Below, piece by piece: positions 1 to 6,950 of a stretch of DNA of 14,354 bases (the stretch's first letter is position 1; each line of letters begins with the position of its first letter). This stretch comes from Catenibacterium sp. co_0103. Its GTDB lineage: Bacteria; Bacillota_I; Bacilli_A; Erysipelotrichales; Coprobacillaceae. Location of the stretch: assembly GCF_004168205.1 (NCBI RefSeq), contig NZ_RCYB01000055.1, positions 1 through 14,354 of the forward strand. The letters are read 5' to 3'. Made by a program: the position numbers and the translations under genes. Below the pieces are notes generated by a model, which was not told the origin of the DNA, made no database searches, and saw only the letters and a program-made list of their open reading frames with translations.

Positions 1-157
1 TGTGGTTCACTACACTTGGCGGTAAATACCTGTGGTCAGACTATCTCCGACTGAATTAGTGCCATGCCCGGCACACGCTAAAGGGCAGTCATTTCTGACT
101 GCCCTTTACAAGTGGAAACCACCAATAATTTAAAGCGAGTTTTCTATTGACCCCCCT
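1..157. other. Structured non-coding stretch at window edge
   Basis: No credible protein is encoded here, but the DNA folds well. An outer pairing of 2-7 with 117-122 (GTGGTT/AACCAC) and 13-18 with 109-114 (CACTTG/CAAGTG) encloses several local hairpins. These are GTGCC/GGCAC at 59-63/70-74 and a perfect 13-bp stem at 79-91/96-108 with a TTTC loop. The stretch is visibly richer in G and C than the neighbouring gene. It ends near a C-run at 151-156, just before the terminator of the glucanase gene. The enclosed, multi-branched layout would suit a structured RNA, a piece of a group II intron (read on the minus strand) or the end of an insertion element reaching beyond the window. I cannot tell which, nor the strand. 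Confidence 0.45.
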
Positions 158-182
158 TAAAAATTAAAGGCTCCTTCTAATT
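158..182 (-). terminator. Intrinsic terminator of the GH16 gene
   Basis: Directly after the glucanase stop, the minus strand can form a stem (AATTA and AGG pairing with CCT and TAATT across 162-182) with small internal bulges. It is followed by five T residues at 163-159. The stem is short, so this is a moderate prediction. Confidence 0.45.
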
Positions 183-187
183 AATTA

Positions 188-3100
188 TTAAGCTTTCTTT
201 CTTTTTAATAAGAAGATTCCTAATAGTGTGACAATGACAGATACAAACATTGGTAATACATTTGTAGTATCTCCTGTTTTTACTGTAGTGTCAGTCTTTG
301 AATCACTCTTATCACTTGGCTTCTGATCATTTTTATCACTTGGTTTTGGATCAGTCTTATCAGTTGTATCTATAGTGATTTTCTTTTCTAACTTAGCCAC
401 TGCATCTTCAAGAGTTTTAGTCATAGCATCTACTTCTGACTGTTTAGTGATATCTAAATCATACTTCACATTATTTAATGCACTTTCTACTGCTGAGAAA
501 TCTACATATAATGTCTTATCTAATGACTTTGCCTTATTTACTGCTTCATTCAACTTAGTATAATCAGCATCTTTATATTCTAAACCAGCCATTGCATCTT
601 CAAGAGTTTTAGTCATAGCATTTACTTCTGACTGTTTAGTGATATCTAAATCATACTTCACATTATCTAATGCGTCTTCTACTGCTGAGAAATCTACATA
701 TAATGTCTTATCTAATGACTTTGCCTTATTTACTGCTTCATTTAACTTAGTGTAATCAGCATCTTTATATTCTAAACCAGCCATAGCATCTTCAAGAGCT
801 TTAGTCATAGCATTTACTTCTGACTGTTTAGTGATATCTAAATCATACTTCACATTATCTAATGCATCTTCTACTTTTGAGAAGTCTTTATATAACGATT
901 TATCTAATGCGTTTGCTTTATTCACTGCTTTAGTCAACTTTGTATAATCTGCAGATGCGACAATAGTCAACTTAACAGTCTTTCTTACTGATGGTTTAGA
1001 TTTATGCATTGCAGAAATATGAAGGTTATACTCTCCTGCTGGAAGTTTTGCGATTTCTTTAGGATCATTAGTACGTACTAGACAATCTACTCTTGTACGT
1101 GCTTCATCATTACTTGTAGATTCATCTGTCAAATCTGGTGAAGTAGTAAACATATGTTCATTATCAATTGAATAATCAATAGTATAGTCATCTACATTTA
1201 CTTTATCACTACCTGCTTTTAAAGTAACATTCTTTAATAAATCAGCTTCTGTCCCCTTCTTGATAATCATATCTTTTGCGTTTACAGATACTGTATTTTC
1301 ATAATATTTCTTTGCAGAAGCTGCCTGCTTTTCATTCTGAGCATAGTATGCATATTCAACCTTAAACTGCTGTCCTGCTAAGTTCTTACCTGCATCTCCT
1401 GGCCAGTTTCCACCAGTCGCAAAGTTCAACTGAATATACTGTGGTCTATCTAATGCTTTAAGAGCTGCTGGATCATCACTATAATCTACAGATCTTACAA
1501 TCTGATCATCTACATACCATTCCATCTTACCTGCAGACCAGTTAATACCATAGACATGATATACTTCACCATCAATCACTCTACCTGGTGTAGTGATTGC
1601 AGTTGTTTTGCCATTACCTGCATATTTACCATCATCATTACCATTACCACTACCATTATTATAGTGGAGTGTTTCATATACAACATTTGGATTACCAATA
1701 GATTCCATGATATCAATTTCACCACTCATTGGCCATCCATCACCCTGATCACCATTAATAGAACCATCTAATGTAAAGTCAGCACCTAAAGTCCAGAATG
1801 CAGGGAATGTAGCCTGTCCCTTTGGTAACTTAGCTAATACTTCAATTCTACCAAACAAGAATTCACGTTTCCCATGAGTTCTAACACTACCTGAGTTATA
1901 AATAACCTGTCTATTACCTCTAGGGTTCTTATACTGATCTTCTTTCTTACGATCAGTAACTTCTAATACTAGCTTACCATCATTGATATGTACGTTTGCG
2001 TTATCTTTTACATAGTGTTGCTGTTCAACACCACGAACACATCCTAATTCATAACCCCAGTTGTCTACATCTAATCCATTGGAGTCTGTATTCTTCTGAT
2101 TACCGTTAAATTCATCAGCCCAAAGAACAGTATAGTTTTCATCTTCTACTTCCTGTACTTCACTCTTTCCTTCAACAAGTTCAACATTATCTACAATCAT
2201 CTGAGACATGAATGTCGCATTATTTTGATTTCTATCTGCATTGTCAAGCCATTTTAAGAAGCAGACAGATACACTTGTATTATTTCTACTATTAAACTTT
2301 AATTCAACCTGCTGCCAAGTCCATTCCTGGTCCTTTGTACATTTTACAGTTTTTTCTACTGCAGGATTTAAGTTTTCAACGTTAGGTGTCTTAACTGCTA
2401 AGAATCCATATGCGCCTGCTTTCGCAATTAAAACATCTGCTTTAAGTGTATATTCAGTATTAGGCTTTAATGACACTTCCTGATAAACACTTGCATTACC
2501 ACTCCAGCTGAGTAAGTATCCAGAATCATTGCCCTCATGCTTCTGTATTTTACCATCACCTGTTGTTTTCCAACGGTTTGAACGATTGACGAAGTCACCA
2601 TCTTCAACAACACCTGGATCCATAATACCTTTTGAAGTGAATGGTGTAAAAATAACATTATCTACACAAACATCACCATTTACACCAATAAGTGCAACAT
2701 TTAACTGAGTATAGTTTTCTGAATTAATATTAATGTTTACTGTCTGATATGTTCCTTTAAGAGATTCATCATAGCCTACTACACTTTCTTTAAATAATGT
2801 ATTTGAATCATCATAAACCACAAATCTTACACTTTCACCTGCATGACCAATCTTTACTCTTGCCTGTGCAGCATAATTCTTATTACTACTAACAGTTATT
2901 TTCTGTGAAAGAGTACTGTCAGCCCCTTTTACTACTCCATAATACTGTGAATGAGTAAAACCTTTGTTTTCATTGCCATCTTTTTCATTAGTGATGACTG
3001 CATCATTCTTAATAGTCCATTTCTTTGAACCCTGTTCAAAATCTCCATTTGATAAAATATTAGAACTTCCTGAATTACCTTTATTTCTTTGTAGTTCCAA

Positions 3101-3226
3101 CATTTCATACTCTGTTTTTACACCTGATGTATTAAGTGATGCAGCATGAATGTTTGATACATTCCCTGCCGTGTAACATAAACACATAGAAAGTGATAAA
3201 AACACTTTTGTGATTGTCTTGTTCAC
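188..3226 (-). CDS. Secreted wall-anchored GH16 endo-beta-glucanase
   Basis: Predicted extracellular glycoside hydrolase of family 16 (laminarinase/lichenase-like endo-beta-1,3(4)-glucanase), 1012 residues. Order of parts: signal peptide (1 to about 29, ending IHAAS); two carbohydrate-binding-like modules (about 57-197 and 200-355, each opening with a GDF motif, CBM4/9-like); GH16 domain (about 365-630) with catalytic GEIDIMES, nucleophile E503 and acid/base E508; an Ig-like region (about 640-745); three 64-residue FIVAR repeats (about 750-942); a Lys/Asp/Pro/Ser linker; and a sorting signal of VKTGD, hydrophobic stretch and KRKKA tail. I chose the GTG at 3224-3226. It has a GGAGG site 8 bases upstream and begins a proper signal peptide, whereas a longer reading to 3319 would include the promoter. 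It stands alone with its own promoter, cre box and terminator. The exact glucan linkage cannot be told from sequence. Confidence 0.9.
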   Translation of the reverse strand: MNKTITKVFLSLSMCLCYTAGNVSNIHAASLNTSGVKTEYEMLELQRNKGNSGSSNILSNGDFEQGSKKWTIKNDAVITNEKDGNENKGFTHSQYYGVVKGADSTLSQKITVSSNKNYAAQARVKIGHAGESVRFVVYDDSNTLFKESVVGYDESLKGTYQTVNININSENYTQLNVALIGVNGDVCVDNVIFTPFTSKGIMDPGVVEDGDFVNRSNRWKTTGDGKIQKHEGNDSGYLLSWSGNASVYQEVSLKPNTEYTLKADVLIAKAGAYGFLAVKTPNVENLNPAVEKTVKCTKDQEWTWQQVELKFNSRNNTSVSVCFLKWLDNADRNQNNATFMSQMIVDNVELVEGKSEVQEVEDENYTVLWADEFNGNQKNTDSNGLDVDNWGYELGCVRGVEQQHYVKDNANVHINDGKLVLEVTDRKKEDQYKNPRGNRQVIYNSGSVRTHGKREFLFGRIEVLAKLPKGQATFPAFWTLGADFTLDGSINGDQGDGWPMSGEIDIMESIGNPNVVYETLHYNNGSGNGNDDGKYAGNGKTTAITTPGRVIDGEVYHVYGINWSAGKMEWYVDDQIVRSVDYSDDPAALKALDRPQYIQLNFATGGNWPGDAGKNLAGQQFKVEYAYYAQNEKQAASAKKYYENTVSVNAKDMIIKKGTEADLLKNVTLKAGSDKVNVDDYTIDYSIDNEHMFTTSPDLTDESTSNDEARTRVDCLVRTNDPKEIAKLPAGEYNLHISAMHKSKPSVRKTVKLTIVASADYTKLTKAVNKANALDKSLYKDFSKVEDALDNVKYDLDITKQSEVNAMTKALEDAMAGLEYKDADYTKLNEAVNKAKSLDKTLYVDFSAVEDALDNVKYDLDITKQSEVNAMTKTLEDAMAGLEYKDADYTKLNEAVNKAKSLDKTLYVDFSAVESALNNVKYDLDITKQSEVDAMTKTLEDAVAKLEKKITIDTTDKTDPKPSDKNDQKPSDKSDSKTDTTVKTGDTTNVLPMFVSVIVTLLGIFLLKRKKA
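402..977 (-). repeat. Three 192-bp tandem repeats encoding FIVAR domains
   Basis: Units start at 402, 594 and 786, an exact 192-bp period (64 codons). By eye, the two units nearest the 3' end of the gene (402-593 and 594-785) differ at about 8 positions. The unit at 786-977 has diverged more, especially in its distal half. Each encodes a helical module opening with ADYTKL and carrying the YDLDITKQSEV core. FIVAR modules serve as cell-surface spacers or sugar-binding stalks. The near identity suggests recent duplication. Confidence 0.9.
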
Positions 3227-3268
3227 TTCTTTTTCCTCCGTTTTCAGTATTTTTTGTACTTCTTTTTG

Positions 3269-3280
3269 TATTACGTAATA
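3269..3280. promoter_or_regulatory. 12-bp palindrome at the GH16 transcription start
   Basis: TATTACGTAATA is a perfect palindrome directly downstream of the predicted -10 box, spanning the likely start of transcription. It could be the operator of a local regulator. No regulator gene lies next to it, so this is tentative. Confidence 0.3.
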
Positions 3281-3309
3281 ATTATGATTGTAATACCAAC
3301 AAATTGCAA
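3281..3309 (-). promoter_or_regulatory. Sigma-A promoter of the GH16 gene
   Basis: On the minus strand, -35 TTGCAA (3309-3304) and -10 CATAAT (3286-3281) are separated by exactly 17 bases. Transcription would begin near 3275, giving a leader of about 50 bases before the GTG start. Confidence 0.65.
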
Positions 3310-3319
3310 GCGCTATCAA
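3304..3319 (+). promoter_or_regulatory. cre box (CcpA operator) over the GH16 -35
   Basis: TTGCAAGCGCTATCAA fits the catabolite-responsive element consensus WTGNAANCGNWNNCW at every fixed position. It overlaps the -35 hexamer of the glucanase promoter. CcpA bound here would block RNA polymerase, so glucose-type repression of the glucanase is expected. Confidence 0.7.
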
Positions 3320-3429
3320 ATTTTTAGAAATAAATGTCTTTATTACAGTTTGTTATTAAAATAACTACTATTGTGCGATATACAATTTTTTTATCATATA
3401 CCTATATTATGTGAAAATAAGAGTTTCCT

Positions 3430-3458
3430 TTGTTTAGGGTGTAGGAAAATGCTATAAT
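3430..3458 (+). promoter_or_regulatory. Promoter of the CmpB-type membrane protein gene
   Basis: -35 TTGTTT (3430-3435), 17-base spacer and an extended -10 TGCTATAAT (hexamer 3453-3458). A strong AAGGAGG ribosome site follows at 3474-3480, 7 bases before the ATG. Confidence 0.65.
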
Positions 3459-3487
3459 GGGTGAAATGTTAATAAGGAGGTTAATAT

Positions 3488-4228
3488 ATGTTAGATGCAT
3501 TTGCGAATAACTGGACAATACTTGTTATTTCCTTCTTTATCTATAGTTTCTGTGGGTGGATCTGGGAATCACTTGTCTGCCCTATTGCCACTGGTCATAA
3601 GATACATAACAGTGGTTTCTTAACTGGACCTTGCATTCCTATTTATGGATCAGGTGCAATTGTTGTATGTGCTTTATTTCCTATCTCTAAAGATTGGTCT
3701 CTTATCTTTATAGAAGGAGCTATTGTCGCATGCTTTATTGAATATCTCACATCTTATTTCATGGAAAAGATGTTCCATGCAAGATGGTGGGACTATTCTC
3801 AAATGAGATTTAATTTAAATGGTCGTATCTGCTTAGAAGGTTTCTTTATTTTTGGTTTCTTTTCTGTCTCTGCAGTAAAGAATGTACAGCCACATCTGAC
3901 TCATATGCTTATTCAATATGATTATATTCCAATGGTTATTGCTTCTACTGTGTGTATCACACTATTCACAAGCGACTTAATTACTACATTTGTTGAAGCC
4001 ACTCATCTTGCGAAAAAGCTTGAGACAGTCTCTCAGGATCTTAAGAAGTTTGCAGATGAACTAGAACTAGATATTCATAATGAAATTACAACAGATGATA
4101 TCTTTAAGATTGGACGTCAATTAAGGGATAGCCACCGTGAACATCTTATTAAGAAATATTCACATCGTCGTTTAGTCAAGGCGTTCCCTGATATCTTAAA
4201 CAAATATCACACAAAAACTCAGAAATAA
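3488..4228 (+). CDS. CmpB-type multi-spanning membrane protein (PF06541-like)
   Basis: A 246-residue integral membrane protein. The N-terminal two thirds contain about five hydrophobic segments (roughly residues 9-30, 50-68, 74-95, 118-135 and 146-168). They carry family hallmarks: CGWIWES near the start, FLTGPCIPIYGSG, ARWWDYS and NLNGRICLEG. These match the family annotated as putative ABC-transporter type IV / CmpB (PF06541), whose biochemical role is poorly known. The last 75 or so residues are charged and probably helical in the cytoplasm (EATHLAKKLETVSQDLKKFADE). The ATG has an excellent ribosome site. The gene is monocistronic: it has its own promoter, and its terminator begins inside the final codons. 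No ATPase subunit is adjacent, so a transport role is not supported by context. Confidence 0.8.
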   Translation: MLDAFANNWTILVISFFIYSFCGWIWESLVCPIATGHKIHNSGFLTGPCIPIYGSGAIVVCALFPISKDWSLIFIEGAIVACFIEYLTSYFMEKMFHARWWDYSQMRFNLNGRICLEGFFIFGFFSVSAVKNVQPHLTHMLIQYDYIPMVIASTVCITLFTSDLITTFVEATHLAKKLETVSQDLKKFADELELDIHNEITTDDIFKIGRQLRDSHREHLIKKYSHRRLVKAFPDILNKYHTKTQK

Positions 4229-4246
4229 CGCATCTGAGTTTTTTTC
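4213..4246 (+). terminator. Intrinsic terminator overlapping the end of the CmpB-type gene
   Basis: AAAAACTCAG (4213-4222) pairs perfectly with CTGAGTTTTT (4234-4243) around an 11-base loop containing the stop codon, followed by more T residues. It separates this gene from the downstream flavoprotein operon. Confidence 0.8.
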
Positions 4247-4267
4247 TTTTGTGTAAACGTTTATAAT
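4239..4267 (+). promoter_or_regulatory. Possible promoter of the flavoprotein operon
   Basis: A perfect TATAAT lies at 4262-4267, but the region 17 bases upstream is only a T-run (4239-4244) left by the preceding terminator. The leader would be very short, about 14 bases. The palindrome TAAACGTTTA (4254-4263) overlaps the -10 box, which suggests a regulator could act here. Confidence 0.4.
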
Positions 4268-4287
4268 AAACAAGAGGAGGTATGACC

Positions 4288-4884
4288 ATGGAAAAGAATG
4301 CATTATTTAAACTCAGTTATGGTTTGTATGTATTAGGTGTAAATGATGGTAATAAGCCTAATGGCTGTATTATTAATACAGCTGTACAGCTCACAAGTAA
4401 TCCTTATCGTATTGCAGTGACTGTGAATAAGGCGAATTACACTCATGATGTATTGATGAAATCAAAGAATATGACTTTATCTGTGCTTGATATCACATGC
4501 CCTTTTGATATCTTTAAACGATTTGGTTTTCAAAGTGGTAAGGAGGTTAATAAGTTTGATGGTTTTGATATGTACGATTTGAAAGACTCATTACCTTACT
4601 TAACACAATATGCGAATGCATATATGAAAGGTCATGTTATAGAAACATTGGATGAGTTAACACATACGATGTTTATTGTAGAACTTGATGATGCTATTAT
4701 CTTAAATGAGCATGATTCTATGACATATGACTATTATTTCAAGAATGTGAAACCAAAACCAGAAAAGAAGAAAAAAGGATGGGTATGTAAGATTTGCGGA
4801 TGGGTCTATGAAGGTGATGAATTACCTGAGGATTTAATCTGTCCTATCTGTAAACATCCAGCATCTGATTTTGAGCCACTTTAA
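4288..4884 (+). CDS. Flavin reductase-rubredoxin fusion (high-molecular-weight rubredoxin, Hrb-like)
   Basis: A 198-residue electron-transfer protein. Residues 1 to about 150 form an FMN-binding split-barrel flavin reductase domain (LYVLGVNDGNKPNGCIINTA, then TSNPYRIAVTVNKANYTHD). A charged KPKPEKKKK linker leads to a rubredoxin iron site with C167-x2-C170 and C185-x2-C188. In Moorella thermoacetica, Hrb passes electrons from NADH to flavodiiron FprA, and the next gene here encodes such a protein. I prefer the ATG at 4288, seven bases after GAGGAGG, because the in-frame ATG at 4282 sits only one base from that site. The next gene starts 15 bases after the stop with its own AGGAGG, so the two are surely co-transcribed. 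The rubredoxin fold is the short, rubrerythrin-like kind. Confidence 0.85.
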   Translation: MEKNALFKLSYGLYVLGVNDGNKPNGCIINTAVQLTSNPYRIAVTVNKANYTHDVLMKSKNMTLSVLDITCPFDIFKRFGFQSGKEVNKFDGFDMYDLKDSLPYLTQYANAYMKGHVIETLDELTHTMFIVELDDAIILNEHDSMTYDYYFKNVKPKPEKKKKGWVCKICGWVYEGDELPEDLICPICKHPASDFEPL

Positions 4885-4899
4885 GTAGGAGGAAATAAA

Positions 4900-6246
4900 A
4901 TGTTTAATGTAAGACAAATAAGTGATGATTTTTATTATGTAGGAGGCAATGATAGACGTTTAGAACTATTTGAAAATGCTTATCCTATTCCAGATGGAAT
5001 AAGTTATAATTCTTATTTATTAGTAGATGATAAGACTGTCTTATTAGATACTGCCGATGCAGCGATTGATCATCAGTTCTTAGAAAATGTAGAACATGTG
5101 CTAGATGGTAGAACACTTGATTATGTAGTAGTCAATCATATGGAGCCTGATCATTGTGCAACACTTTGTGATATTGTAGTACGTTATCCTGATATAAAGA
5201 TTGTGGGGAATACTATGACATTCCGTATGATGAAGCAGTTCTTTGATTTTGATGTAGATCAACATGCTATAGTTGTCAAGGAAGGCGATACTTTAGAAAC
5301 TGGACATCATGTATTAAGCTTCGTTACTACACCAATGGTTCATTGGCCTGAAGTCATGATGACTTATGATTCTACAACAGGTACCTTATTTAGCGCGGAT
5401 GCATTTGGTACTTTTGGTGCACTTCATGGCAATCTATTTACAAGTGAAATGGATTTAGATGAATCATTCTGGAATGAAGCAAGACGTTATTATACAAATA
5501 TTGTTGGTAAATATGGTATACAGGTGACTAATGCCTTAAAGAAAGCATCTACTCTTGATATTTCAATGCTTTGTCCACTGCATGGACCTATCTGGGATGA
5601 AGATATTAACTTAATGGTAGAACATACTGCTTCTTGGGCTGCTTATAAACCAGAAGTAAAGGGTGTTATGATTGCTTATGGTTCTATTTATGGCGGTACT
5701 GCCAATGCAGCTGAGATTCTTGCAAGTAAGTTAAGTGAAAAAGGTATTCACAACATTAAAGTATATGATGTATCTAAGACTGATCCATCTTATATCTTAT
5801 CTGAAAGTTTTAAATATTCTCATTTAGTATTCGCAAGCGCATCTTATAATGCAGGTTTATTCACACCTATGCAGAACTTATTGATAGAAATCAAGGAACA
5901 TCTTTTACAGAATCGTACATGTGTTTTAATTGAAAATGGTACATGGGCACCAAGTGCTAAGAAGACTATGAAAGCTATTCTTGAACCATTATCTTGGAAT
6001 TATATCGGTGAAGAGCTCACTATTAAATCACGTATAAAAAATGCAGATTATGAAAAAATTGAAGCTCTTGCTGATGTAATTGTAGAAGATATGAATAAAG
6101 AACATCATATAAAAGAAGAAGCTCCTGTGCGTAAATGGCGCTGTAAGATCTGTGGCTATGAATATAGCGGAGAAGAACTTCCTGAAAACTTTATTTGTCC
6201 TCTATGTAAACATTCTGCTTCAGATTTTGAAGAAATAACTGAATAA
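4900..6246 (+). CDS. Flavodiiron protein with C-terminal rubredoxin (FprA/NorV-like O2/NO reductase)
   Basis: A 448-residue cytoplasmic enzyme that reduces O2 to water and/or NO to N2O. Residues 1 to about 250 form the metallo-beta-lactamase-like diiron domain, with all seven ligands visible: H80, E82, D84 and H85 (HMEPDH), H148 (VHWPE), D167 and H228 (CPLHGP). Residues from about 254 to 395 form a flavodoxin domain with an FMN phosphate loop (YGSIYGGTAN). The C-terminus is a rubredoxin knuckle with C415, C418, C433 and C436. Most clostridial FprA proteins end after flavodoxin, so the fused rubredoxin makes this flavorubredoxin-like. It is the second gene of an operon with the flavin reductase-rubredoxin protein, its likely electron donor, and ends at a strong terminator. 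The preference for O2 or NO cannot be read from the sequence. Confidence 0.92.
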   Translation: MFNVRQISDDFYYVGGNDRRLELFENAYPIPDGISYNSYLLVDDKTVLLDTADAAIDHQFLENVEHVLDGRTLDYVVVNHMEPDHCATLCDIVVRYPDIKIVGNTMTFRMMKQFFDFDVDQHAIVVKEGDTLETGHHVLSFVTTPMVHWPEVMMTYDSTTGTLFSADAFGTFGALHGNLFTSEMDLDESFWNEARRYYTNIVGKYGIQVTNALKKASTLDISMLCPLHGPIWDEDINLMVEHTASWAAYKPEVKGVMIAYGSIYGGTANAAEILASKLSEKGIHNIKVYDVSKTDPSYILSESFKYSHLVFASASYNAGLFTPMQNLLIEIKEHLLQNRTCVLIENGTWAPSAKKTMKAILEPLSWNYIGEELTIKSRIKNADYEKIEALADVIVEDMNKEHHIKEEAPVRKWRCKICGYEYSGEELPENFICPLCKHSASDFEEITE

Positions 6247-6257
6247 TACATACAGCC

Positions 6258-6290
6258 AAGTCGAAGAAACATTTGTTTCTTCGGCTTTTC
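6258..6290 (+). terminator. Intrinsic terminator of the flavoprotein operon
   Basis: A 13-bp stem (6258-6270 with 6275-6287, one G-U pair) closes an ATTT loop and runs into TTTTC. It cleanly ends the two-gene operon. Confidence 0.85.
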
Positions 6291-6292
6291 TA

Positions 6293-6321
6293 TTGATAAC
6301 ATATAAATATATTTATATAAT
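6293..6321 (+). promoter_or_regulatory. Sigma-A promoter of the metal resistance operon
   Basis: -35 TTGATA (6293-6298) and -10 TATAAT (6316-6321) with an ideal 17-base spacer, close to consensus. Such a strong promoter needs a repressor, and the operator palindrome lies in the spacer. Confidence 0.8.
6301..6318. promoter_or_regulatory. 18-bp perfect palindrome, likely SmtB/CzrA-type operator
   Basis: ATATAAATATATTTATAT is fully self-complementary and fills the gap between the -35 and -10 boxes, running into the -10. Operators of metal-sensing ArsR/SmtB regulators are AT-rich inverted repeats at this kind of position. The first gene downstream encodes such a regulator, so autoregulation is likely. 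Confidence 0.6.
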
Positions 6322-6355
6322 TAAATATGTAAAAACGTTTATATGAGGAGGAGCC

Positions 6356-6703
6356 ATGGAAAAGAGAAATGAATTCTTAAATGCGAATGAAGATGTTGTT
6401 TCAAAGGTTTTAGAGAATCAACCTGATGATGAATATCTTTATGATTTAGCAGATTTATTTAAGACATTTGGTGATTCTACAAGAATCAAGATTCTCTATG
6501 CTTTATTTGAAGGTGAACTATGTGTAGGTGATTTAGCTACTATATTACAGCTTTCTCAACCAGCCATTAGTCATCAGCTTAAAGTATTAAAGGATGCGAA
6601 ACTAGTAAAGTTTAGAAGAGAAGGAAAGGTTATCTTCTATTCATTAGATGATGATCATGTAAGAAGTATTTTATCTATTGGAATGAATCATATTGAAGAG
6701 TAA
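6356..6703 (+). CDS. ArsR/SmtB-family metal-sensing repressor
   Basis: A 115-residue winged-helix repressor that probably senses Zn(II), with Cd(II) or Co(II) also possible. The DNA-binding part includes FGDSTRIKILYAL (about 38-50) and the recognition helix LSQPAISHQLKVLKDA (about 66-81), followed by the wing REGKVIFYSL. The C-terminal helix carries D99-x-H101 and H112-x2-E115. This has the spacing and residues of the SmtB alpha-5 zinc site. The alpha-3 site used by CadC/ArsR is only partial: ELCVGD keeps C56 but has glycine where the second cysteine of ELCVCD would be. Metal binding should release the operator and induce the operon. The start follows a GAGGAGGA ribosome site. It is the first of three closely packed genes. 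Confidence 0.9.
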   Translation: MEKRNEFLNANEDVVSKVLENQPDDEYLYDLADLFKTFGDSTRIKILYALFEGELCVGDLATILQLSQPAISHQLKVLKDAKLVKFRREGKVIFYSLDDDHVRSILSIGMNHIEE

Positions 6704-6716
6704 AGGAGAAAATTAT

Positions 6717-6935
6717 ATGAAAAAGACTTATAAGGTAGATGTAGATTGCGCAAATTGTGCAAATAAGATGGAAGAAGCAGTAAAGAATACTGAAGGTGTT
6801 AAGGATGCCACTTTAAGTTTTATGACTTTAAAATTAAAGGTTGAGTTTGAGGAAGGTGTAGATCCTCAGGCAGTTATGGAAAAAGCAAGAGAAAATTGTA
6901 AAATTGTTGAGGATGATTGCGAAATCTTCCTTTAA
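6717..6935 (+). CDS. Free-standing HMA heavy-metal-binding protein
   Basis: A 72-residue single HMA domain (ferredoxin-like fold) with its metal site at DCANCANKME (Cys 11 and 14). This form resembles the N-terminal domains of Zn/Cd-transporting ATPases more than the GMTC form usual in copper proteins. A second acidic/cysteine patch (EDDCEIF) closes the protein and may add a ligand. The start at 6717 has an AAAGGAG site right after the upstream stop; an ATG at 6693 lies inside the regulator gene without a site. The next gene encodes an ATPase that lacks an N-terminal HMA domain. This small protein therefore probably acts as that pump's detached metal-binding domain or chaperone. Confidence 0.88.
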   Translation: MKKTYKVDVDCANCANKMEEAVKNTEGVKDATLSFMTLKLKVEFEEGVDPQAVMEKARENCKIVEDDCEIFL

Positions 6936-6950
6936 TAAGGAGTGATAGAA

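Noticed and set aside
1..122. tracrRNA, tmRNA or signal recognition particle RNA
   Set aside because: None of the conserved motifs of these RNAs could be found, and no CRISPR repeat or cas gene is nearby.
402..977. CRISPR-like array
   Set aside because: The repeats are contiguous 192-bp units without spacers and encode protein modules in frame.
3488..4228. Subunit of a complete ABC transporter
   Set aside because: No ATP-binding or substrate-binding gene is adjacent and the gene is bounded by its own promoter and terminator.
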